Shown here: piece by piece, positions 1 through 10,046 of the stretch
How positions within the stretch are numbered: position 1 is the first letter of the stretch
Layout: every line of letters begins with the position of its first letter
NCBI GenBank assembly: GCA_034770075.1
Contig: CM068377.1
Location: forward strand, 52,058,271-52,122,270
Source of the DNA: Aralia elata
Taxonomy: Eukaryota > Streptophyta > Magnoliopsida > Apiales > Araliaceae
Direction of reading: 5' to 3'
Length of the DNA: 64,000 nt
Notes under the pieces: generated by a model
Databases searched by the model: none
Seen by the model: only the letters and a program-made list of their open reading frames with translations
Told to the model about the DNA's origin: nothing
Position numbers and translations under genes: made by a program

Positions 1-655
1 CCCATATTGCGTCATAACCCTTCTGAGTAGTTGGAAACCCTACCACGAAGTCCATCGTGATATGCTCCCACTTCCATTCTAGTATCTCCAAGGGCTGTAA
101 CAAACCACTTGGTCGTTGATGCTCTGCTTTAATTCTCTGACAAGTGAGACACTTCGCAACACACTCAGCAACCTCTCTTTTCATGTTTGGCCACCAAAAA
201 TGTTGGCGAAGATCCTGGTACATCTTTGTGCTACCCGGGTGAATCAAAAATCTTGAACTATGAGCTTCGTTCAAAATCTCTTCTCTGATTGCCAATACTG
301 ACGGTACCCAGATTCTGCCTTCAAATCTTAGCAACCCTTCAGTATCGATTTTATATTTGAGCTCTTCACCTTCAAGCACTCTTTTCCGTATCTTAACACA
401 CTCCTCATCGTGAAGTCGCGCTTCCTTTACCTTTTCTACCAAAGTTAGTTGAGTTTCTATCTGGAACAATTTTTCATTAGACTCTGCCAAACCCTGCACC
501 TCTAACTCCAATTTAGCCATTTCCGCTACAAGCTTCTCCTGAGCAGTTAACAAAAATAGTTTCTCCCGACCTTTTCTACTCAAATCGTCAGCAACCACGT
601 TAGCCTTCCCTAGATGGTATAGAATTTCACAGTCATAATCTTTGATCAATTCTAT
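1..655 (-). pseudogene. Integrase N-terminal part of element F (partial)
   Basis: The conceptual minus-strand reading continues the RT-RNase H frame after one stop near 656. It shows the end of RNase H (a VVADDLSR-like motif), a charged linker, the HHCC zinc-binding domain (HPGSTKMY, then CLTCQR) and the start of the catalytic core (WKWEHITMDFVVG). The first catalytic Asp is in the MDFVVG motif; the remaining catalytic residues and any chromodomain lie outside the window. The stop appears to be a TGG to TAG change, because related element A reads RKWLELIKDFD there. Confidence 0.85.
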
Positions 656-1987
656 CTATCTCCTCTGCCGCATATTCAAATCCTTCTGTGTGAAAATATA
701 CTTCAGACTTTTATGGTCTGTATATATTTCACACTTCTTCCCATAGAGATAGTGCCTCAAAATTTTTAAAGCAAACACTACGGCTGCTAACTCCAAATCA
801 TGGGTCGGATACCCTTTTTCATATTCTTTTAGTTGGCGTGATGCATATGCAATAACCTTACCATTCTGCATCAGCACACAACCAAGTCCTTTATGCGATG
901 CGTCGCTATACACCACAAAATTTCCTGTATCATCTGGCAAAGACAACACAGGCGCCGAACTTAGTCTCTTCTTTAGTTCTTGGAAACTCTCTTCGCACTT
1001 CTCCGTCCAAACAAACTTCACGGATTTTCTTATTAAATTCGTTAACAGAGTGGCGATCCTGGAGAAATCTTGAATAGAACGTCTGTAGTATCCTGCCAGA
1101 CCCAGGAAACTCCTTACTTCTGACAGTGTCTTCGGCTGATCCCAGTTCATGACAGCTTCCACTTTCGCTGGATCCACCAAAATCTCGTCTTTATCAATAA
1201 CATGTCCAAGAAATTGAACACGCTCCAACCAAAATTCGCATTTTGAAAATTTTTCATACAATTTCTCTTTCCTTAACGCCTCCAATGTCACCTTCAAGTG
1301 TTCCACGTGTTCTTCTTGAGTTTTGGAGTAGACCAGAATGTCGTCTATAAATACCACTACAAACTTATCCAGGAATGGTTTGAATACCCTATTCATTAAG
1401 TCCATGAATGCTGTAGGCGCATTCGTTAAACCAAATGACATAACCAAAAACTCATAGTGACCATATCTGGTTCGAAACGCCGTCTTTGGTATGTCTTCTT
1501 TTCTCACATTCAATTGATGGTATCCACTTCGCAAGTCTATTTTTGAAAAGTACCTTGCTCCCCTCAGCTGATCAAACAGGTCATCAATCCTTGGCAACGG
1601 GTACTTGTTTTTTATCGTGACCTTGTTCAACTCTGTATAATCAATGCAAAGACGCATTGATCCATCCTTCTTCTTAACAAACAATACTGGCGCTCCCCAT
1701 GGCGAAACGCTCGGTTGAATATACTTCTTGTCTAGCAGCTCTTGTAGCTGCACCATCAACTCCTTTAATTCTGCCGGAGCCATTCGATACGGGGCTTTTG
1801 ATATAGGGGTCGTTCCCGGTGCTAAATCAATTACAAACTCGATTTCCCTATCTGGCGGTAATCCTGGCAAATCATCAGGAAACACGTCCGCAAAATCCCT
1901 AACTACTTGTATCTCGTCCAGTTTTATACCCACCTTTCGGGTATCAACTATGTAGGCTAGATATCCTACACATCCTTGTCTCAACAT
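656..1987 (-). CDS. Reverse transcriptase-RNase H of element F
   Basis: The product is the part of the pol polyprotein that copies element RNA into DNA and degrades the RNA strand. It is an open stretch of 443 codons. The pre-RT segment has the GLPPDREIEFVIDLAPGT motif, RT has the active-site FIDDILVYS motif, and RNase H begins near VVYSDASHKGLGCVL and includes IYTDHKSLKYIF. It is not an independent gene: the first ATG is internal to the polyprotein, and stops near 1984-2021 and 656 divide it from protease and integrase. One of these, read as V-stop-A, fits a CAG to TAG change. Confidence 0.92.
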   Translation of the reverse strand: MLRQGCVGYLAYIVDTRKVGIKLDEIQVVRDFADVFPDDLPGLPPDREIEFVIDLAPGTTPISKAPYRMAPAELKELMVQLQELLDKKYIQPSVSPWGAPVLFVKKKDGSMRLCIDYTELNKVTIKNKYPLPRIDDLFDQLRGARYFSKIDLRSGYHQLNVRKEDIPKTAFRTRYGHYEFLVMSFGLTNAPTAFMDLMNRVFKPFLDKFVVVFIDDILVYSKTQEEHVEHLKVTLEALRKEKLYEKFSKCEFWLERVQFLGHVIDKDEILVDPAKVEAVMNWDQPKTLSEVRSFLGLAGYYRRSIQDFSRIATLLTNLIRKSVKFVWTEKCEESFQELKKRLSSAPVLSLPDDTGNFVVYSDASHKGLGCVLMQNGKVIAYASRQLKEYEKGYPTHDLELAAVVFALKILRHYLYGKKCEIYTDHKSLKYIFTQKDLNMRQRR

Positions 1988-2020
1988 CTTTCTGGCCTAC
2001 ACCATCGTCAGACAACTCGT

Positions 2021-2425
2021 TTATCTAGGCGACTTGCTGCCATAAAACACTACCTTTGACGGAGTCATAAGGTTTACACACTTCTTTTGACAGTCAATAA
2101 TTGCCCCATGGTTGAACAACCAATCCATTCCCAGAATGACGTCAAACTCCCCAAGACGAATTGGGATTAAGTTGACAGTCATCACATGACCCTTAATATC
2201 TACCTGACAGTTCTTGTGGACAAACTTAAAAGGAATCACCTCCCTATTCGCAATTTCTATATTCATAGGGTAATCTAATTCTTCCTGGGGTAACCCTAAT
2301 TTCTTAGCAAAATCATCGGATATAAATGAGCAAGTAGCACCCGAGTCAAACAATACATAAGCATTAACATTATTGACTGGAATGATACCTGACACTACAT
2401 CCTTTGACTGCACAGCATCCTGCAC
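2021..2425 (-). CDS. Aspartic protease segment of element F
   Basis: This 134-codon stretch contains the retroviral-type protease active site FDSGATCSF and the downstream ILGMDWL motif, which together define a Ty3/gypsy protease that matures Gag-Pol. In related element A the same domain is fused to gag, so here it was probably also part of a gag-pro reading frame that has since been interrupted near 2430-2460. Catalytic Asp, Ser and Gly are present. Confidence 0.88.
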   Translation of the reverse strand: MQDAVQSKDVVSGIIPVNNVNAYVLFDSGATCSFISDDFAKKLGLPQEELDYPMNIEIANREVIPFKFVHKNCQVDIKGHVMTVNLIPIRLGEFDVILGMDWLFNHGAIIDCQKKCVNLMTPSKVVFYGSKSPR

Positions 2426-2461
2426 CGTTATGTTGAATGTTCGAGCTGTAGGTCGGTTGGG

Positions 2462-3511
2462 CTATGCCGGTCTTGTGATAGTAAGGTTGCCACCACCGCT
2501 GCTTCCTTTTCCTACACTGGCTCCACCTGTCGTTGCTTTCTTAGGGCAGTCTCGGGCAAAATGATCCTTTGACCCGCAAATGAAACATGCGCCCTTCTTC
2601 AGATTAGGGCAATTTGGTGAAATATGACCCTCTTGTCCACAATTGAAGCATACCCTCTTACCCTTCAAACAAGCACCCATATGGCTCTTTCCACAGTTGC
2701 TGCACACCTCCATCTTCTTCTTCTGATTACCCTGCTGACTTCCTGCAGAGTTACTATCATTCCATTTCCTCTTCTGGCTACTTCCCCCATGACTACCACT
2801 TGCCTTGTTTTCATTTTCATTCTTCTTCTTCCTCTGCTCCTGATTATACTTGGACAGAGCATCACTACCTCCTTCAGCGATTATTGCCTTTTCTAATACT
2901 ACCGCAAATGAGTTCAGTTGAAACAACGAAACTCGACTATATAACCAAGGCTTCAATCCATACTCAAATCTCCTAGCTTTTCGCTCATCCATGTTGACCT
3001 GATACGGCGCAAACCTCGCCAGCTCATTGAATTTTGCAGCATATTCAGGTACCGTCATGGTACCTTGCTTCAGCTCTAGAAATTACACCTCCATCTGATT
3101 CTGAGCACTTGTTGGGAAATAGGTCTCGAAAAATATTTCCTTAAATCGTTCCCACGGAATAATCCCTTGGCCACCTCGAGTCTTGTTCGCCTGCCACCAG
3201 TAGCTGGCTTCTGATTTCAGCATAAAGGTTGCAAATGTCGTCTTCTGGTTCTCACTGACCCTGGCGACATCGAATACTTTCTCCATCTCCATGACCCAAG
3301 TCTGTGCTTCAATCGGATTCATGGAACCGTGAAACTCCGAAGGTCCAACTGCTTTGAAGTCTTTAAAGGTCGTAGCCTGAGCTTAGGGTTGATTCGCGAA
3401 TGCTCCAGTTAATAGATTCACTAACTGCTGCATTGGGTTAGTGTTGGCTTCTTCGTTATTTGTAGATCCCTCAGGAGTTTGTTGACGGGTTGGTTGTCTT
3501 CTTGGCGGCAT
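2462..3511 (-). pseudogene. gag of element F, interrupted by stops
   Basis: Gag forms the virus-like particle that packages element RNA. The likely start is the ATG at 3511 (MPPRRQPTRQ), just after an acceptor-like CTTAACAG. Stops near 3385 (after ANQP) and 3084 (after NQMEV) break the frame. The retrotransposon gag core is clear (EAQTWVMEMEKVF, then WERFKEIFFETYFP). The C-terminal part carries zinc knuckles CFNCGQEGHISPNC and CFICGSKDHFARDC, plus a shortened CSNCGKSHMGAC. The domain matches gag of A closely but belongs to a different subfamily. Confidence 0.88.
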
Positions 3512-3776
3512 TCTACTGTTAAGAATTCTCGTTATTAGACTATTGCTTAATTACTTAAACATTTAAGTCTCAACTTAAACATTTATAAACAACACTTAAA
3601 CACATAACACATCTGATAAACTTTCGCATTTTATTCATTTACTGCTTTAAAACATAATAAAGATAACATCGTGGTTATTTACATCAAATCATACATCATT
3701 ATTCTATCCCATTATATAAACTGGGATTAACAACGTATTAACTCATAAATTTCATAATAACATAACTAATCATAAT
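3512..3776 (-). other. AT-rich spacer between extra ORF and gag (intron-like)
   Basis: No coding potential is seen. The stretch is AT-rich and ends, on the minus strand, in an acceptor-like CTTAACAG just before the gag ATG. Element A has an equivalent AT-rich spacer of about 220 bp at 25865-26087, ending in TTTATTTTAG. This suggests that the region is spliced out, or serves as a leader for gag. Confidence 0.45.
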
Positions 3777-4583
3777 CTATGATGACATCCCACGACGCAC
3801 AGCTTCCTGGCGTTCCTGCTCCATAATACGAGTCACCATCCTTCGATCCACCATATCTGGATGACGATGAACTCGATCCAGAGCTCTATCCATTGTGGAG
3901 TGAAAAATATACTCCATATCATCAATCTTGGCCTTCTTTGACCGCACCTCACACTCAACACGATCTGCGCGGTTAGCCTCCCTCAACCAAGCAGTCTCAG
4001 CTCTCGCCCGCTTAGCTGACTCCTCTTTCAACTCATCTCGTACAATCTCATTCCTGGCTATCAACTGTCCTCGTCGATACTCAGACTGTGCTAGCCTCTG
4101 CTCAGCCTCTGCAAGACGTGATGAAAGGTCTTGGATCTCAGCATCCTTCTGCTCTAAAGTGGCTTGACGTTCCGCAGCCTGTTCCTCTAACTCCTCCTTT
4201 TCACTCTCTACATGAACCAGCTTCCACTCCACGTCTCCAAGACGTATATCTAGCTCCTCAATCTCACTGTTCTTCTGCTCCAAAGCAGACTGTCGTTCAG
4301 CCAGCTGCCCCTCTAACTCCTCCACTCTGTCCTGCAACTCTATGTTGCGATCATACACCTGCTCGTACATCTGAACACCCAAAGTAGATAGTGATATCTC
4401 TTCAGGGTCCTCCTCCTCCTCCTCCTCCTCAGGGTCCTCCTCAGGATCAGTCTCAGGCTCATACTCGTGGCATGTAACTGTAATCAATGGGGATGGCTCC
4501 CTCTGCACTAGCTGCTCATGAACTACGTGAATATCTCGGGGCTCCTCCTCCCTAGCCTGGCTGGGCTCTCCTCTATCAGTCAT
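3777..4583 (-). CDS. Extra acidic coiled-coil ORF upstream of gag in element F
   Basis: This intact 268-codon ORF lies between the primer site and gag, where chromoviruses normally have no gene. Residues 1-65 are acidic, with a Glu/Asp-rich run near 45-62. Residues about 70-220 are heptad-rich and contain two related blocks (AERQSALEQKNSEIEEL and AERQATLEQKDAEIQDL), as expected for a long coiled coil. The C-terminus is basic and ends near DMVDRRMVTRIMEQ. The ATG follows an acceptor-like TCTTGTTGTCAG by one base, so it may be the start of a spliced exon. A shortened relative occurs in A at 25735-25864. I recognise no known family; a structural, Gag-binding or targeting role is possible but unproven. 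Confidence 0.7.
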   Translation of the reverse strand: MTDRGEPSQAREEEPRDIHVVHEQLVQREPSPLITVTCHEYEPETDPEEDPEEEEEEEDPEEISLSTLGVQMYEQVYDRNIELQDRVEELEGQLAERQSALEQKNSEIEELDIRLGDVEWKLVHVESEKEELEEQAAERQATLEQKDAEIQDLSSRLAEAEQRLAQSEYRRGQLIARNEIVRDELKEESAKRARAETAWLREANRADRVECEVRSKKAKIDDMEYIFHSTMDRALDRVHRHPDMVDRRMVTRIMEQERQEAVRRGMSS

Positions 4584-4807
4584 CCTGACAACAAGATTTT
4601 AAGTTTTAATCACTATTCGATAATACTTGCGAGCACATAAGTTTGTTATCAAATAAGCACATAGCACATAATCATTTTATTATCTTTTATGAATTTCCGT
4701 AATCCATTCCTTAAAACTCGATAAGAGTTTATCACCTCTATATTCTCTATCTTCTAATAGGCTACTACCCTAAGGTTTTCCCCACCTAAAGGTTCATAAC
4801 CTATCAA

Positions 4808-4818
4808 CTCTGATACCA
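4808..4818 (-). other. Primer binding site of F (tRNA-iMet type)
   Basis: Minus strand TGGTATCAGAG, three bases inside the LTR edge, is the usual plant initiator-Met tRNA primer site for minus-strand DNA synthesis. The same site occurs in elements A and D. Confidence 0.9.
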
Positions 4819-4821
4819 ACC

Positions 4822-7677
4822 TGTGACACCCCCAAAATCAGGTACTTAATTCCCACAGATTTGGTGCTCACTATCTCATTCATTCACATTTAACTACCCA
4901 TAATTAAGAACAATTAAATAAACTTAAAGAAACCATCTACCCAAAATGGGTTACATCACCAAACTATTAAACAATCAAATCCCAGGTTATCTTAACCTTA
5001 ATACATCAAATGCGAAATAAAACATAATTTAAACAAGTCTTTGATACAAATAAATATCAAGTGGATAATAAATCTCTTGCTACTTTGGCATCTTGCCCTT
5101 GCCTTTACTCGTCGACGGTTCGTCCTGCTTTTCTGGCTTAGCTGTAATGATTAATGCAAGAGTGAGCAAACAATTGCTCACAAGTACGATAACAATAATA
5201 TTTAAATGAAATGGATTTCAATTGAGGAATAATAGTTTTTCTGAATCTCAGTCAATAAATGATCAAAGTCTAAAAGCTCGTTTGAATGCTCGATTCAAAG
5301 AAAAATAGATTTCAAGATTTAGAAATTATATCTGAGGGTCACAAGACCTAGAACTATGTCCTAGGTTAACAAGTATCTCTACTGTAACCTTTAACAGTCA
5401 TATAGACTATGGACCAACATCTCGTACTCAGGGAGATCAGCCCTTTGTACAATGTATTGTGCACAAACATTTTAACGCTGTCGCGTAAGTAATCCCCTAT
5501 ATTAGGGTTGTTCATCTCAGTTTATCGTCTGAATCCGTACCAAAAGGAACTTGGCTTGGAACAAGAATAGAAAATATTCTAAGTCTTTGAAATCGCTCAT
5601 CAACTAAGGACTAGCTGAATCAATAAGGGTTTGCTAGTCTAATTCATCAAATAAGCTTGCTCAATAGAAACTATACTCGAAATTTGAATAACAAACAACG
5701 ATTGCAATAACGCTTAAGTACGTAACATAATAGTAACCTTGCTTGAATATCAATAAGCTTAGGTCAATAAGCTTGCTTAATATAAATAAACTTGCTTTGA
5801 ATAAATTAACAAGTTAAAAGGAAAGAACAACTTGCTCAACGTAAAAGTATTGAATTGAGATAAGGAACTTGCCTCAAGCGTAGATTACAAATTTAAGTAA
5901 TTCACGATCCTTAAACAACCTATACATTAATTATAAAATGGTAACATAATTAGTTACAAATAATATACACTTTAGGCTTGCTCTTATCTTATTTTATTAT
6001 AACACTTCGGTTATCACTCAATAATGCTAGCTTAATAACCAACATGACCACTCATTGGTCATTTATAAATTTTAAAACTTGTTTATAACATCATAGAAGA
6101 ATTATAAAGAAATAAAAATAAAAATAAAAATAAAAATTTTAGTTACTATTTCCCTCGCCGGGGCGGCAAAAATCCTTAACAAAATCTCGTCGGGGCGAAG
6201 ATTTTCTTAACAAAACTCTCGTCGGGGCGAGAGTCTCGCCGGGGCGAAGAAAATCAGTTCATTTCTTTCGCCGGGGCGAGAGACTCGACTGTCATCTTCT
6301 ACAGTCGCGAACCAGTGAAAACTTAGGCCAAATTTGGCCAAAATTTTTCGAATTCTACCATCCAGTAAACAAATTAAATATACCCAGACATCATATATGA
6401 TACAAAACATTTACCCAACAAGTTTCTAACCAATCTAAGCATTATAAAACACATAATCAACCAATTTAAAACCAAAAATTCACTGTTAAAATCAAATATT
6501 CAAGTTTTAACCATTCTCATGAAATTAAACTTTGTAAATTCATTTTTTAACCAATTAAAATCATTCTTCTTGCATTATTCTTGTTTTCATCATATAATCA
6601 TAAACAATTATTAATTCACCGATTAATAACCAAATTGATGATTCAATTTTCATACAAATATGCCATACATGAAATAAAGCTATGTAAAAACTAAGAACTC
6701 AATTCTAAAGCATGTTTTCATGGATTAATTCTTCAAACTAGTTTATAATCATCATATAATCTCTAATACATGCTTACTAACAATTATAACCAAGTAATTC
6801 ATGTATTTAGCATATAAATTCATATACAGAGAAATAAAACACAGTAAAGAGTTTATACCTTCTAATTCTTAGAAAATTTGATTAAACTTCCTTGGTTTTA
6901 GAAATTCTTTCTCCAATCTCCAAGCTTCTCTCTCAATTTCTCTCTTTTCTCTCAACTCTCAAAGCTCTGCTCTATCTCTAATTCACAGAGCTCTCAATTC
7001 GAACTCTCTCAATACTCTGTTCCTCTGTTTTTTTTAACAACTGACGTAAAATAAAACTGATGGAATAAAATAAAAACTGATAATTTAAAAGAATAATAAC
7101 GTATACTGACATTAACTTATCAGTTACACAATTCAAAAGCCTCTAAGGCTTGTTTGGTAATACAAAAATTAAAATAATCTATTATTCTAACTAAAGGTCA
7201 TAAGGCCTTATTTGGTAAAACACAAATAAAATAACCCATTATTCCCAAACAAAGATCATAGGGCCCTGTTTGGTAAAACTGAATTAAACACTTTCTCATT
7301 TATTTTAATAAATCATTATAACATAAAGTTTTAAATGTCACAATTCTAATTTAATTGAACTTATTAATAAATTCAATTAAACCTTACTAACTAAATTAAT
7401 AATTTCATTTAACAAATAATAATAGCACCAAATAAATTCTCTTATTCAAATAAATCATTTATTCAAATAAACCTTTTCATCATCTAATTTAATTATTAAA
7501 TTAAATTAGAATAAACATAACAAATCACATTCAAATAACATTTAACATTATTAAACTTAACATATACCCACTTTACAAAAACTTAATACATTATTTATTT
7601 AGCTCAATAAATTAATAAAAATATTTATATAATTCAATAAATATTTTTATTCAATCATAAAAATTGCATTCGTTACA
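4822..7677 (-). repeat. 5' LTR of element F (2856 bp)
   Basis: On the minus strand the LTR begins TGTAACGAAT at 7677 and ends GGGGGTGTCACA at 4822, so it has TG...CA ends and abuts the primer site. A GA-rich leader lies at about 7030-6890. There is a GC-rich hairpin cluster at 6154-6283, repeated AACTTGC/GCTTGC motifs at about 5640-5880 and an AT-rich tail at 7300-7670. It is shorter than, and diverged from, the LTRs of A and the solo LTR at 15727-19900, though it shares layout with them. The right edge lies inside an integrase reading frame, which fixes the boundary. No clear TATA box was found. Confidence 0.88.
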
Positions 7678-8150
7678 TATCCTTTCTGCGTCGTTGGAAG
7701 TCCTACCACGAAATTCATTGTGATATACTCCCATTTCCACTCTGGAATTTCCAATGGTTGTAACAACCCAGTTTGTGTAAGATGTCCGGCCTTGACTTTT
7801 TGACAAGTCAGGCACCTGCTGGCACATTTCGCAACTTCTCTCTTCATGTTTGGCCACAAAAAATATTGTCGGAGGTCTTGATATATCTTGGTGCTACCGG
7901 ATGAATCGAATACCTCGAACAATGGGCCTTTTGTAAAATTTCTTCTTTTAACTCCGGTACTGACGGTACCCAAATTCTTCCTTCAAATCTTATTACTCTC
8001 TCATTAGCGAGTTAACCTCTTCCCCGCTTGAAATTCTTTTCCTTATTCCCTCACACTCCTCATCCTTGAGTTGTGCTTCTTTTACTCTGTCCAATAAGGT
8101 TGGACGAGTCTCCATTGTAAATAATTTCCCCCCTATTCCTTCAGGAACTT
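7678..8150 (-). pseudogene. Integrase fragment of an older chromovirus (G)
   Basis: Minus-strand reading gives RFEGRIWVPSVPELKEEIL, a decayed HHCC domain (CLTCQKVKAG) and WKWEYITMNFVVGLPTTQKG. The motif MDFVVG has become MNFVVG, which loses the first catalytic Asp, and there are several frame breaks. It is cut on the left by the LTR of F, immediately after the QKGY codons, and on the right by the Athila LTR at 8151. It is therefore a sandwiched remnant of an older element. Confidence 0.82.
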
Positions 8151-10028
8151 TGGTGTGCTGTCGCAAGCAACCAAAAATAAAACCTTACTGCGAAAGATAA
8201 TAATATAGCAGTGCAAGTAAGAGTCGATCCCACAGAGAGTGATTAGTCTAAATTTATGCTTTCTTTACCAAAAAGAGGGGGTTTATAATTTGATTTCACT
8301 AATTATCAAAAACAAAATTTAAAGTAATAAGAATAACCAATTAATTAAAGATTTCAGTTCTTCCGGTTTATTATCACCTTTTTACAACAATAGAATAATT
8401 AACTATAGCAATATTTACCCTTCAATGAAATTAATAGCCCTAGGTAGCAACAAACTCTACTACTCGGAACTCCCCTTAGATTATCACTTTGAAACAAGCT
8501 CTTCACAAGATTCTAACCATTATACAACCTAGAACAAGCTCTCTAGATTTAATATAATAGCAGCATTAAGAACTAGGGAATTAGACTAATCCAAGCAACA
8601 ATCACACAAGTTCGGATTATTTAACTTGTCTTCCGATAATCATAGCAATACTCAAAAGCTTGACCACAATCATGTATCACTAATTGCTACTTATGATTAG
8701 AAACAATATCAATTATATGTAATACTGTCCCTTAATCTAGTAGATGAGATTAATCAAATTGACTTAACCGATCACATTAAACCAATCGGAATAAATATCA
8801 TTCAACAATTAAAATAGATTATCAAAAATGAACTTCATATAAGAAGGAATAAATAGTTTATACTTATTCAAACCATTACCTGTAAACAAGGTTCAACATC
8901 TCCGTCGAACTGAATAAGGGAACTAGCCTAACATATTAAGTCCAATGAATATTTTCTTGAATTATAAAAGGGATGAGGACGACAACCTCACTATGGAGGT
9001 GATCCTCTTTCCCTACTAATTTATAAAAGGGGTGAGGACAACAACCTCACTATGGAGGTGATCCTCTTTCTCTACTAATTACACTAGAATTTGGAGAAGA
9101 TAGGGAAGATGAAGAAGATGGTGTGTATTAGTGTGTGAATTGGCAAAAAACAAGCCTAGCTTCACTTGGTATTTATAGGCACTCAAGTGTACAAGATTTC
9201 AAGATCCAACAACTAATGTTAGTCATGTGAATCAGCCATCTAAGGCAATCAAAAATCTAAAAATGTGCACATCATGAGAAGTCAAAATCTGACACCAAAA
9301 TTGATCAGCACCTTGCAAGCTAATTTTGAATTAGTAGACCGTCGATTTTGGACTTGGGCAAAGAACAAAAGTTGTTGCCCTGGAGTTTCTAATGAATTTG
9401 GGTTTTTTAATAACCTGATTTGGAGTTGGGAAGCTCAAGTTATGGCCCAAATACTCCAACTGGTGCGAACAGGAATTCAGTCCATGCGGGATTCAGATCA
9501 GCTGTCTAAAAAGCAATGTTTGGAGGCCCAAATGAACTCGTATTTTTTCTCACTATACCATCCCGGAAAGCTTGAGAAGTTCCACTAAAACCTTCAAGAA
9601 AACCACATTTTCATTTGGAAACTTTAACACAATTCAAATCTCAACCGAAGCCCCAAAGGTCAATTTGTGTAAAAGCTCAATTTCCTGAAATTTTCAACTT
9701 TGACGTATGTTGGTAAAATGGTCATAACTCTCTCATCCGAGCTTCAATTTAGGCGTTTCAAGAAGATCCGGAAAGCTAAGAAATAGATCTACAACTTTCC
9801 TTCTTTGAGCTTTGAGAGAATAAGGCCTGATCAAGTATAAAATTGAGCCTCAAGCGGACAGACGGATTTCAAAACAATCTAAAAGTGCGGAAATAACACA
9901 GTTTTCATTTAATGGCTCCATTTGCAACCTAAATCAAAATATAAGAATAGTGAGTACATTTAGGTGCCAAATAAGTATAAAAGACTAGATATTAAGAGAT
10001 AAAAACATAACATATTTTATACTTATCA
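8151..10028 (-). repeat. 3' LTR of Athila element C (1878 bp)
   Basis: On the plus strand it begins TGGTGTGCTGTCGC and ends ATACTTATCA, so on the element strand it starts TGATAAG and ends CACACCA. The first 560 bp or so match the 5' LTR remnant at 20662-21221 almost base for base. A minus-strand TATAAAT at 9171-9177 is the likely promoter. A 59-bp direct duplication lies at 8962-9080. The block at about 9718-9850 resembles a segment of J at 62578-62705. Open frames inside, such as one at 9265-9588, have no recognisable domain. Confidence 0.9.
9171..9177 (-). promoter_or_regulatory. TATA box of the Athila C LTR
   Basis: Minus-strand CCTATAAATACC gives a canonical plant TATA box roughly 850 bp from the U3 start of the LTR, in the position expected for LTR transcription. 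Confidence 0.6.
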
Positions 10029-10046
10029 AATTCCCCCACACTTATC
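10029..10046 (-). other. Polypurine tract of Athila element C
   Basis: Minus strand reads AAGATAAGTGTGGGGGAATT directly before the LTR start TGATAAG. This purine run primes plus-strand DNA synthesis and confirms which LTR is the 3' one. Confidence 0.85.

Larger units (their letters stand above)
1..7677 (-). mobile_element. Chromovirus F (Tekay-type Ty3/gypsy), truncated by window edge
   Basis: Read on the minus strand this is a 5' LTR, a tRNA-iMet primer site, a coiled-coil extra ORF, gag with zinc knuckles, an aspartic protease, RT-RNase H and the start of integrase. The 3' part lies beyond the left edge. The protein order PR-RT-RH-INT and the close likeness to element A, which ends in a chromodomain, place it in the Tekay group of chromoviruses. 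The 5' LTR end abuts an interrupted integrase (G), so F inserted into an older relative. Several in-frame stops make it non-autonomous, but most domains remain readable over long stretches, so decay is moderate. Confidence 0.9.

Noticed and set aside
4088..4387. Plus-strand 99-codon ORF opposite the coiled-coil gene
   Set aside because: It is a shadow of the heptad-rich minus-strand ORF and has no support of its own.
9265..9588. 107-codon ORF in the Athila LTR
   Set aside because: It lies antisense within an LTR with no recognisable domain or codon signal.
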